From an uncultured Collinsella sp. (GTDB taxonomy: Bacteria; Actinomycetota; Coriobacteriia; Coriobacteriales; Coriobacteriaceae), in contig CABUSE010000004.1 of assembly GCA_902494135.1 (NCBI GenBank), positions 1 to 24,264 of the forward strand: a stretch of DNA of 24,264 nt, written 5' to 3'. The position numbers and the translations under genes were made by a program. Positions 7,149 to 13,228 of the stretch are shown in pieces. The number at the start of each line of letters is the position of its first letter. Position 1 is the first letter of the stretch. Under the pieces are notes generated by a model. The model saw nothing but the letters and a program-made list of their open reading frames with translations, was not told the DNA's origin and made no database searches.

Positions 7149-7174
7149 ACAATGGTAGGTTCATTGCCCATTGT
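7149..7174. repeat. Inverted repeat between divergent genes
   Basis: ACAATGG (7149-7155) and CCATTGT (7168-7174) form a perfect 7-bp inverted repeat with a 12-base centre, in the 234-base region between the divergent MOSC and ligase genes. It may be an operator. The same region holds a tandem 11-bp direct repeat CTTCGTGCTGG at 7195-7205 and 7207-7217. No gene is seen between 7105 and 7338. Confidence 0.3.
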
Positions 7175-7252
7175 CATACAACGGTGAGCACCGTCTTCGT
7201 GCTGGCCTTCGTGCTGGACGATTACGTCGATTGCCATAGATACGGTGGAGCT

Positions 7253-7282
7253 TTGGGCGCCGGCGGCTTGGCACGCTAGAAT
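7253..7282 (+). promoter_or_regulatory. Candidate promoter of the ATP-grasp ligase gene
   Basis: TTGGGC at 7253-7258 and TAGAAT at 7277-7282 are separated by 18 bases. They lie about 57 bases before the start codon, with AGGAAG as ribosome-binding site just ahead of the ATG. Confidence 0.45.
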
Positions 7283-7338
7283 AAATCAGTTGCGCAAAGA
7301 CCGCCCGTTGTGTGGGCAGTTCATGATAGGAAGTTTCC

Positions 7339-8595
7339 ATGGCATTGCAATTTACAGAGCGCGAGTTCATTCCCGTGCTGCTCGGTGGCGACATCAACGC
7401 CTATTCGGTGGCGCGCGCCTTCTACGAGGAGTACCAGGTCAAGAGTCTGGTCTTTGGCAAGTATCAGACGGGTCCCGCGTACCGCAGCCAGATTATCGAC
7501 TACACGCCCAACGTGGATATCGACACCATGCCCGTGATGCTCAAAACCGTCAACGGCATTGCCCAAGCGCATGCCGATAAGACGATTGTCCTTGTGGGCT
7601 GTGGCGATAACTATGTTGCCCTCGTGGCTCAGGCCAAGGATGCCCATGAGTTGGCGGATAACATCGTCGCGCCTTACGCTCCCTATAGCATGCTTGAGCA
7701 GTGCCAGAAGAAGGAGATCTTCTACGAGCTGTGCGAGAAACATGGCGTGCCCTATCCGCATACCTTTACCTTTACCATGGCGATGCTGAACGCCCAAGGC
7801 GAGGCGCCTGCCGAAGTGCTCGACCAGATCGATTTTCCTTATCCGATGATTCTGAAGCCTTCTGATGGCATCATGTGGTGGCAACATGAGTTCGAGGGCC
7901 AGAAGAAGGCCTATGAGATTGCCGACCGCGCCGAGCTGGAACAGGTCATTCGCGACTCGTATGCCAGCGGCTACACCGATGACCTGATCTTGCAGGATCG
8001 CGTGCCCGGTAACGACGAGTACATGCGCGTGCTCACCAGCTATTCCGACCGCAACGGCAAGGTTCGCATGATGTGCCTGGGTCACGTGCTGCTCGAGGAG
8101 CATCAGCCTCACGGCGTCGGTAACCACGCCTGTATCATCACCGAGCCCAATGACGAGCTCATGGGCGGCGTGCGCAAGTTGCTCGAGGACCTTCACTTTG
8201 TGGGCTATTCCAACTTTGACGTTAAGTACGACGAGCGCGACGGCTCGTTTAAGTTCTTCGATTTCAACACGCGCCAGGGCCGCAGTAACTACTACGTCAC
8301 TAACAGTGGCTTTAACGTTGCCAAGTATGTGGTGGACGAGTATGTGTTCAACCGCCCGTTTGAGCCGGAGTTTGTGACGGCTCAGGACGAGGCCCTGTGG
8401 ATGGTCGTCCCCATGGGCGTCGTCGACAAGTACGTCAAGGATCCCGAGCTGCGCGCTAAGGTGCATCGCCTGGACAAGGAAGGCAAGGGCGCCGACCCTT
8501 CGTTTATGAAGGGCGACTTTGTCTTTAACCGCTGGCTGCGCATGTGGCACACCAAGCTGCGCCACTTTAAGCTGTTCAAGACGTATTACAAGTAG
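7339..8595 (+). CDS. ATP-grasp carboxylate-amine ligase, probable D-aspartate ligase
   Basis: This 418-residue cytoplasmic protein has the ATP-grasp fold, which joins a carboxylate to an amine through an acyl-phosphate. An N-terminal GGDINAYSVARAF-type nucleotide fold is followed by CQKKEIFYELCEKHGVPYP, then FPYPMILKPSDG with the ATP-binding Lys (about residue 173). GYSNFDVKYD and FKFFDFNTRQGRSNYY near 312-327 supply the metal/ATP-binding Asp and Asn. Length and layout resemble the D-aspartate ligase of Enterococcus faecium (Aslfm), which adds D-Asp to the stem-peptide lysine of peptidoglycan precursors. The next gene is an aspartate racemase that would supply D-Asp, which supports this reading strongly. 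Substrate assignment is still inference. The start has AGGAAG upstream. Confidence 0.82.
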   Translation: MALQFTEREFIPVLLGGDINAYSVARAFYEEYQVKSLVFGKYQTGPAYRSQIIDYTPNVDIDTMPVMLKTVNGIAQAHADKTIVLVGCGDNYVALVAQAKDAHELADNIVAPYAPYSMLEQCQKKEIFYELCEKHGVPYPHTFTFTMAMLNAQGEAPAEVLDQIDFPYPMILKPSDGIMWWQHEFEGQKKAYEIADRAELEQVIRDSYASGYTDDLILQDRVPGNDEYMRVLTSYSDRNGKVRMMCLGHVLLEEHQPHGVGNHACIITEPNDELMGGVRKLLEDLHFVGYSNFDVKYDERDGSFKFFDFNTRQGRSNYYVTNSGFNVAKYVVDEYVFNRPFEPEFVTAQDEALWMVVPMGVVDKYVKDPELRAKVHRLDKEGKGADPSFMKGDFVFNRWLRMWHTKLRHFKLFKTYYK

Positions 8596-8616
8596 ATGAG
8601 TGCGGCGCCCGTCCGG

Positions 8617-8643
8617 TTTACATCGGGCGGGCGCGGGTATGAT
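8617..8643 (+). promoter_or_regulatory. Candidate promoter of the racemase gene
   Basis: TTTACA at 8617-8622 and TATGAT at 8638-8643 lie in the 84-base gap after the ligase gene. The spacer is only 15 bases, so this is tentative. Co-transcription from the ligase promoter is equally possible. Confidence 0.3.
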
Positions 8644-8679
8644 ACGCGCAATTGCGCAAGCGTCACCAAGGAGGCGGCG

Positions 8680-9426
8680 ATGGAAAAGCTGGGAGTTATC
8701 GGCGGCATGGGCGCCGAGGCTACGTCGTATTACTACGACCAGGTGGTGCGTCATACGGCTGCTGCCTGCGATCAGGAACATATCGACATGGTGGTGCTCT
8801 CCAAGTCGACCATGCCCGACCGCACGCTGGCCATTAAGACCGGCGAGCATGCCAAGCTGCTGGCGACCATGAAAGAGTGTGCCCAGGCACTCGAGTCGCT
8901 GGGCTGTGCGCACATTGCCATTCCCTGTAACACGTCGCACTACTTCTACGACCAGATCCAGTCGTTTACGAAGGTGCCGATTATCCACATGCCGCGTGAG
9001 TCGGTTCGTTATGCCCTTGCGGGTGCGGTGATGGGGGAGTGCGAGTTCGACCCCAACCTGAGTATGCCGGCAGAGCCGGTGCACAAGATTGGCATTATGG
9101 GTACCGACGGAACCGTGGGCGCGGGCGTCTACGGCCGCGAATGTAAGGCTGCGGGTGTTGAGGTCGTCTATCCCAGCGAGAAACGTCAGAACGATGTGAT
9201 GTCGCTTATCTACGATGATGTGAAGGCCGGACGTGAGCCCGATATGGATAAGTTCGACCGCGTGATGTGGGAGTTCGCCCGTAGCGGCTGCGACCGCGTC
9301 ATTCTGGCCTGCACCGAGCTCTCGGTGCTGCAAAAGTACCGAGAGATGCCCGAGATCACCCTCGACGCCATGGATGTCCTGGTGCGCGAATCCATCATCC
9401 GCAGCGGCGCCCCCTACCGCCTCTAG
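8680..9426 (+). CDS. Aspartate/glutamate racemase family protein
   Basis: This 248-residue, PLP-independent racemase belongs to the aspartate/glutamate racemase family, which uses two catalytic cysteines. It has LGVIGGMG at the N-terminus, the first catalytic Cys83 in IPCNTSH, and the second Cys211 in ILACTELS. An inserted loop (ECEFDPNLSMPAEP, about 120-133) lies before the second half. The most likely reaction is L-Asp to D-Asp, because the motifs fit aspartate racemase and the preceding gene looks like a D-aspartate ligase. The ATG at 8680 has a strong AAGGAGG at 8668-8674. An in-frame ATG at 8596 would add 28 residues unlike the family. The product probably feeds peptidoglycan cross-bridge synthesis. 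Confidence 0.87.
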   Translation: MEKLGVIGGMGAEATSYYYDQVVRHTAAACDQEHIDMVVLSKSTMPDRTLAIKTGEHAKLLATMKECAQALESLGCAHIAIPCNTSHYFYDQIQSFTKVPIIHMPRESVRYALAGAVMGECEFDPNLSMPAEPVHKIGIMGTDGTVGAGVYGRECKAAGVEVVYPSEKRQNDVMSLIYDDVKAGREPDMDKFDRVMWEFARSGCDRVILACTELSVLQKYREMPEITLDAMDVLVRESIIRSGAPYRL

Positions 9427-9485
9427 CTTCCGACCCGCCAAAAAGGGACAGGTTAATTTTGGTAGGTTTTATCTGGTGAAACAGT

Positions 9486-9523
9486 AAAGGCCTCGGCTCG
9501 TTTGGTGCGAGCCGAGGCCTTTT
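9486..9523. terminator. Bidirectional intrinsic terminator
   Basis: Bases 9486-9500 and 9508-9522 form a perfect 15-bp stem (core GGCCTCGGCTCG) around a seven-base loop, ending in TTTT. The A residues on the left side give a shorter U-run on the minus strand. It lies between the convergent racemase and ecfT genes and can serve both. Confidence 0.85.
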
Positions 9524-9551
9524 GCGTTGGGCGGTTGCTGTCGGTGGTGAA

Positions 9552-10298
9552 CTAGAACAGGAAGCCGATGGCGATGAGGGCGATGCTGACGATGAGCACG
9601 GCGATGTCCAGGCCCTTGATGGGGTAGCGCTTGTACGAGCTGGCGCGCGTACGCAGATAGAAGCCGCGCTGTTCTGCCGCCAAGGCTGTGGCATCGGTCT
9701 TGCCCACGCTCGAGATGAGCAGTGGCACACACAGCGGCAGCATGAGCTTAAGCTTCTTGATGGGGTTCTTGGTGTCGTACTCGACGCCGCGTGCGGTCTG
9801 CGCCTCCATGATGGCGTTCATCTCCTGACCAAACACCGGCACAAAGCGCAGCGCCGTGGTAAAGGTGAAGGCATAGCGATACGGCACGTGCAGCACCTCG
9901 ACGCAGGCGTTGGCAAGGTCGTTGAGCTTGGTCACCATGAGCATGAGGATGAGTGGTAACGCCACACCCAGCAGGCGCAGGCAGGCCTTCGATCCTGTGA
10001 TGAGGCCCGTGTCGGTGATAAAACCCCACACCACGTTGCCATCGCGCATAAAGGCCAACTGGAGCACCAGCATGATAAGCGCGAGCGGAATCAGCAACTT
10101 GAGCAGCGAGAACAGACGGTCGACGACGCCGGCATAGGCGCCCAGCGCAAGGGTGAGTGCCAAAAAGCCCAGCAGCGCCACGTAGGTGTCGGACAAGAAG
10201 ATGCCGACGATGATGGCGGCGGCGAGGCCCAGTTTGACGACGGGATTCAGGCGATGCAGCAGCGTATCGCCCGGCATGTAGTCGATGACGTTAACCAC
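9552..10298 (-). CDS. ecfT: ECF transporter transmembrane component EcfT
   Basis: This 248-residue integral membrane scaffold belongs to an energy-coupling-factor vitamin/amino-acid importer. EcfT links the ATPases to the substrate-binding S protein. It has a family-like start (DYMPGDTLLHRLNPVVKL), several hydrophobic spans, and two coupling-helix motifs near the C-terminus: ARG at about 169-171 and, in place of the second ARG, QRG at about 210-212. A longer frame reaches ATG 10331, but the GTG at 10298 is preferred because AAGGAGA lies nine bases upstream and the family N-terminus is restored. It overlaps the end of the ATPase gene by eight bases, so translational coupling is likely. It is the last gene of the operon and ends at the shared terminator. 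Confidence 0.88.
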   Translation of the reverse strand: MVNVIDYMPGDTLLHRLNPVVKLGLAAAIIVGIFLSDTYVALLGFLALTLALGAYAGVVDRLFSLLKLLIPLALIMLVLQLAFMRDGNVVWGFITDTGLITGSKACLRLLGVALPLILMLMVTKLNDLANACVEVLHVPYRYAFTFTTALRFVPVFGQEMNAIMEAQTARGVEYDTKNPIKKLKLMLPLCVPLLISSVGKTDATALAAEQRGFYLRTRASSYKRYPIKGLDIAVLIVSIALIAIGFLF

Positions 10299-12042
10299 GG
10301 TGGACCATCTCCTTGGTAATTCGAACGACATCGGTGACCTCGCTCACCTGCGCAAAAGCGGGTGAGACGGAAGATGCCAGACGGCGCGAGAGTTCAATAA
10401 CCTGGGGAGGCTCCACGTAAGCACGCCGCATGAGATCGATGTTCGAGAATAGCTCATGCGTGCGGCCGCGGTCGAGGATGCGACCGTCGGCCATTACCAC
10501 AATGCGCTCAGCAAAATCCGAGACGACTTCCATATCGTGGCAGACCATGATAACGGCGCAACCACGCTCGGCCATGGTGCGCACCGTTTCCATGACGGTC
10601 ATGCACTCGCGGTAATCAAGGCCGCTCGTGGGCTCGTCGAGCACGACGATCTTGGGCTCAACCACTACGACGGAGGCAAGCGCCACCATTTGTCGCTGGC
10701 CGCGCGAAAGCGAGAACGGTGCCTCGTCGGCGGGCAGACCAAAGCGGTCGATGACCAGCTGGGCGCGACGCAGAGCCTCGGCACGGTCCATGCCGCCCAG
10801 CTCCAAGCCAAAGGCGACCTCGTCGAGCACGGTATCCTTGCAGATCTGGCGGTCGGGGTTTTGGAAGAGGGTCGCGACCTCGCGAGCGATGCGGCTCGTG
10901 GGAACGGCTGCGGTATCCAGTCCCGTGACGCGCACGCTGCCCGAGGCGGGCTTAAGCAGGCCTGTGAGCAGTTTGGTGAGCGTGGTCTTGCCGGCGCCGT
11001 TCTGGCCGACGATGCCCACGAGCTCGCCAGGATAGAGCGTCAGGCTAAGGTCGTGTACGGCGGCGCCGCCATTGGGATAGGCAAACTCAACATGGTCGAA
11101 GGTGAGTACGGGTTCGGCGTCCTTGGCATGAGGACGCAACGACGGTGCATGCGGGGAACCGGCGGGTGCCTGGGCTTCGATGGCCGCGTGTGCGGGGTCG
11201 ACGATGCCCGAAATCAGGCGCTCGGCCTCATCGACGTCCAAGCAAGGGATACCGCTTACTAGACCATCGGCCTCGAGGCTATTGAAGATACGCGTGACGC
11301 GAGGGCAGTCGACGCCGATGGCACGGAGCTCGTCGGTATGCGCGAAGACCTCGTGTGGCTCGCCCTGCAGCGCAATTTCGCCATGATTGAGCACGAGCAC
11401 GCGGTTGCAGTACTCCGAGAGCAGGGCGACCTTTTGCTCAACGACGACGATGGTGATTCCAAGTGCGCGGTTTGCCTCACGCAGCGTCTCGAAGACCAAC
11501 GTGGAGCTGGCGGGGTCGAGTGCCGCGGTGGGCTCGTCGAGAACCAAGACGCGCGGACGCATGGCGAGGATGGCGGCGATGGCCACCTTTTGCTTCTGTC
11601 CGCCCGAGAGGGTGGCGATCTCGCGGTCGCGCAGGTCGCTGATGCCGACGGTCTCGAGCGTTTCGCTCACGCGCTGCTCGATCTGGTCGTGGGGAACGCC
11701 AAAGTTCTCGAGGCCAAAGAGCATCTCGTCCTCGACGACCGAAGCGACCATCTGCGTGTCGATATCCTGCAGCACGCTGCCGACGATCTGTGACACGTCG
11801 GTCAGCGAGACCTCGCAGGTGTCATGGCCGTCAACCATGACGGACCCAAAGAACGCGCCGGTGTAGTGGTGGGGCACGGCACCTGACAGGCAGGCGGCAA
11901 GCGTGGACTTGCCGGCGCCCGAGGGCCCGATGATGCCGATGAAATCTCCCTTGTTCACGCTGAGCGAAACGTGGCTGAGCGCCTGCTCGGCTTGCGTGCC
12001 ATAGGAGAACGAGACATCGTCGACGTTGATGATCGTTTCCAT
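10291..12042 (-). CDS. ECF transporter ATPase, two fused ABC domains
   Basis: This 583-residue protein carries both ATP-binding cassettes of an ECF importer in one chain, as in the YkoD type. Domain 1: Walker A GPSGAGKST at 39-47, signature LSGGQ at 145-149, Walker B VLVLDEP ending near 171. Domain 2: Walker A GQNGAGKTT at 346-354, signature LSRGQ at 445-449, Walker B VVLDEP near 466-471, H-loop His502. Domain 1 has Gln203 where an H-loop His is expected (VVVEQK). Pairing domain 2's Walker motifs with the LSGGQ of domain 1 gives one canonical ATP site; the other is degenerate. A non-conserved linker (about 285-310) joins the halves. AAAGG precedes the ATG. A 212-base structured gap separates it from the S gene upstream. 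Confidence 0.92.
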   Translation of the reverse strand: METIINVDDVSFSYGTQAEQALSHVSLSVNKGDFIGIIGPSGAGKSTLAACLSGAVPHHYTGAFFGSVMVDGHDTCEVSLTDVSQIVGSVLQDIDTQMVASVVEDEMLFGLENFGVPHDQIEQRVSETLETVGISDLRDREIATLSGGQKQKVAIAAILAMRPRVLVLDEPTAALDPASSTLVFETLREANRALGITIVVVEQKVALLSEYCNRVLVLNHGEIALQGEPHEVFAHTDELRAIGVDCPRVTRIFNSLEADGLVSGIPCLDVDEAERLISGIVDPAHAAIEAQAPAGSPHAPSLRPHAKDAEPVLTFDHVEFAYPNGGAAVHDLSLTLYPGELVGIVGQNGAGKTTLTKLLTGLLKPASGSVRVTGLDTAAVPTSRIAREVATLFQNPDRQICKDTVLDEVAFGLELGGMDRAEALRRAQLVIDRFGLPADEAPFSLSRGQRQMVALASVVVVEPKIVVLDEPTSGLDYRECMTVMETVRTMAERGCAVIMVCHDMEVVSDFAERIVVMADGRILDRGRTHELFSNIDLMRRAYVEPPQVIELSRRLASSVSPAFAQVSEVTDVVRITKEMVHRG

Positions 12043-12064
12043 GGATACCTTTCATAGTCATTGG

Positions 12065-12100
12065 GGATGTTCTTACATGACTAGTCGTTTAAGAACGTCC
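12065..12100 (-). repeat. Hairpin upstream of the ECF ATPase gene
   Basis: Bases 12065-12075 and 12090-12100 pair over 11 positions with a single mismatch (core GTTCTTA/TAAGAAC) around a 14-base loop that contains the palindrome GACTAGTC. It is 22 bases from the ATPase start codon and does not include its ribosome-binding site. It may be an RNA processing or stability element. Confidence 0.45.
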
Positions 12101-12148
12101 TCAAAAGCTCGTTGTTTGGGACAGTCTTTGGTGGTGAAGCACGGAGAT

Positions 12149-12247
12149 GGCTTTACGAGGGGCCCCAGGTTGGCGCGAAAGAGGAGCGAAGCGTACTTGG
12201 GTACGCGAGCGACGAATGAACGCCAAGATGGGGTGGCTCGTAAAGTC
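12149..12247 (-). repeat. About 100-bp multi-step imperfect palindrome between S and ATPase genes
   Basis: Three stems stack in register. CTTTACGAG (12151-12159) pairs with 12237-12245, CCCCA (12163-12167) with 12229-12233, and TTGGCG (12170-12175) with 12221-12226. The outer flank adds a further pair or two. The 45-base apical loop holds a separate perfect hairpin GCGTAC-ttgg-GTACGC at 12191-12206. Purine-rich segments with repeated GAGCGA flank that inner hairpin. The element begins only eight bases after the S gene stop. It could be a dispersed palindromic repeat or a structured RNA within the operon. No coding gene is seen in 12043-12254. Confidence 0.6.
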
Positions 12248-12254
12248 GAACGGG

Positions 12255-12827
12255 TTAGTTGAGCTTCAGGGCCTTCTGGATGGGCAAGTAGAGGGCGCCG
12301 ACCAGAATGGCGTTAAAGACGGCGGTCATGGCAACGACGGGCAGCATGGCGGCGGCGAGCTCGCCTACCACGCCGAGCATGGCCATCTTGATGACCATGA
12401 AGATGACGCCGGAGACAAAGGTGGTCAGGAAGGTTGCAACAATGGCGATGGCAGGCTTGACCTGACCGTTCTTGCCGGCGGCGTTGACGATACCGGCCAT
12501 GAGCATGGCGGCGATGCCCTCGGCGGCAAAATCGACGAACGGCGAAGTGGTGGTGATCTGGATCACGGCAGCCGAGATGAGGCCAATGACGAGCGACTGG
12601 CCGATGTTGGGGCGAACGACCAGGATGGTGAGGCAGAAGGCCGAGATGATGAACTCGGGGCTGATCATGCCGCCCGAGATGCCCGAGATTGCCTTGCCGA
12701 CGGTGAAGTTGAGGATGAAGCCGGCAGCGAGCAGGATGGCGAGCAGGACGAGGGCACGGACGTCGAGTTTGCCGCGGTCGGCGGTCTGGACGGTGCGGGG
12801 CTGGGCGGCGGTGGTGTTCTGAGACAT
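12255..12827 (-). CDS. ECF transporter S component, probable tryptophan-specific (TrpP-like)
   Basis: This 190-residue membrane protein should be the substrate-binding S component that works with the fused ATPase and EcfT encoded downstream. After a hydrophilic N-terminus (about 1-22) there are about six hydrophobic spans, with a VGKAISGISGGMISPEF loop and an ITTTSPFVDFAAEGIAAMLM stretch that suit an S protein. Sequence alone leaves the substrate open. The leader upstream encodes a peptide with three successive Trp codons and a terminator, which points to tryptophan or a tryptophan-derived compound. The ATG at 12827 has AAAGGA eight bases upstream. An in-frame ATG at 12857 lacks such a site. 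The specificity call rests on the regulation and a weak resemblance to TrpP. Confidence 0.78.
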   Translation of the reverse strand: MSQNTTAAQPRTVQTADRGKLDVRALVLLAILLAAGFILNFTVGKAISGISGGMISPEFIISAFCLTILVVRPNIGQSLVIGLISAAVIQITTTSPFVDFAAEGIAAMLMAGIVNAAGKNGQVKPAIAIVATFLTTFVSGVIFMVIKMAMLGVVGELAAAMLPVVAMTAVFNAILVGALYLPIQKALKLN

Positions 12828-12872
12828 GGTGAAAATCCTTTCGGAATGGGAGTGCAAGAGAAAAGCGGAGGC

Positions 12873-13002
12873 GCGTGATGCGAATGCGATCGGGCTCGAG
12901 ATAGAAAAAGGCCCCCGGTCGAAACCGGAGGCCTTTCAATCACCTAGAGCGCAAAAACAGGCGTGAGGGACTCACTGTCGACCGATCGTATTCGCATCAC
13001 GC
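12873..13002 (-). repeat. 21-nt inverted repeat bracketing the attenuator terminator
   Basis: Bases 12873-12893 and 12982-13002 are reverse complements at 20 of 21 positions. The upstream arm (12982-13002) is the part of the leader peptide gene directly after the Trp codons; the downstream arm lies after the terminator and before the S gene ribosome-binding site. The 88-base spacer contains the leader stop codon and the terminator. The downstream arm exists in RNA only after read-through. Confidence 0.8.
12905..12936 (-). terminator. Attenuator terminator in the leader of the ECF operon
   Basis: On the minus strand a 13-bp stem (5' arm 12924-12936, 3' arm 12907-12919, one G-U pair) is capped by a UUCG tetraloop (12920-12923) and followed by TTTTTCTAT. 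It lies between the leader peptide stop and the S gene, within one transcription unit. Loop and 3' arm bases 12916-12922 (TCGACCG in RNA sense) are complementary to CGGTCGA at 12978-12984 in the last leader codons, giving a competing antiterminator pairing. Confidence 0.85.
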
Positions 13003-13040
13003 CACCACCAGTTGTTAAGAGACTTCATCGTGTTCTTCAT
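12972..13040 (-). CDS. Tryptophan-rich leader peptide (attenuation)
   Basis: This 22-codon frame begins MKNTMKSLNN, carries three consecutive Trp codons (TGG x3, bases 13002-13010) as residues 11-13, and ends RDANTIGRQ before TGA. AAAGGAG precedes the ATG at a good distance. Such a run of Trp codons in a short frame before a terminator is the hallmark of a trp-type attenuator. When Trp-tRNA is scarce, the ribosome should stall on the Trp codons, leaving CGGTCGA (12978-12984) free to pair with the terminator loop and arm so that transcription continues. When Trp is plentiful, the ribosome runs to the stop and covers that segment, so the terminator forms. A short hairpin GTGAG-TCC-CTCAC (12963-12975) sits on the stop codon. 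It is too short to be called by ordinary gene finders. Confidence 0.85.
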   Translation of the reverse strand: MKNTMKSLNNWWWRDANTIGRQ

Positions 13041-13098
13041 GTCGGTGGCTCCTTTCGTGATGCCATGGCGCGGTCGCACCTAGTTGCTGTTGCGCTGC

Positions 13099-13128
13099 AC
13101 TATAGCACAGCGAAGTGTGTACTGGGAA
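13099..13128 (-). promoter_or_regulatory. Promoter of the leader-ECF operon
   Basis: On the minus strand, TATAGT (13099-13104) is a good -10 and TTCCCA (13123-13128) a weak -35 with an 18-base spacer. Transcription would start near 13092, about 50 bases before the leader peptide ATG. Confidence 0.5.
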
Positions 13129-13148
13129 ATCTTTTTTGAAAAGATTTC
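13126..13148. repeat. AT-rich perfect inverted repeat beside the ECF promoter
   Basis: Ten bases on each side (13126-13135 and 13139-13148, core AAATCTTTT / AAAAGATTT) form a perfect palindrome around a three-base centre. It overlaps the proposed -35 of the leader promoter. It could be an operator, or a second weak terminator for the upstream minus-strand peptidase gene. Confidence 0.5.
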
Positions 13149-13168
13149 GACGGTGTTTCCCACCGGTC

Positions 13169-13221
13169 AAAAAGGCGGGCTGGTGCGGGCGGGGCGACCC
13201 GTGCCGTCCCACCCGCACCAG
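13169..13221 (-). terminator. Probable terminator of the C69 peptidase gene
   Basis: CTGGTGCGGG (13180-13189) and CCCGCACCAG (13212-13221) form a perfect 10-bp stem that extends inward with G-C pairs. On the minus strand it follows the peptidase stop and is followed, after six GC-rich bases, by TTTTT (13169-13173). The gap between stem and U-run makes it slightly atypical. Confidence 0.6.
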
Positions 13222-13228
13222 CGAGGGA

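Noticed and set aside
7321..9441. A 706-codon open frame on the minus strand across the ligase and racemase genes
   Set aside because: It is antisense to two well-supported genes, has a His/Val/Leu-rich low-complexity translation typical of the reverse of GC-rich codons, and matches no family.
12873..13002. Invertible DNA switch bounded by the 21-bp repeats as the main explanation
   Set aside because: The 88-base spacer is very short for known inversion systems and no recombinase gene is in the window; kept only as an alternative.
12828..13098. T-box or metabolite riboswitch upstream of the S gene
   Set aside because: No T-box sequence (AGGGUGGNACCGCG type), specifier loop or known riboswitch core is visible; the Trp-codon leader and terminator explain the region better.
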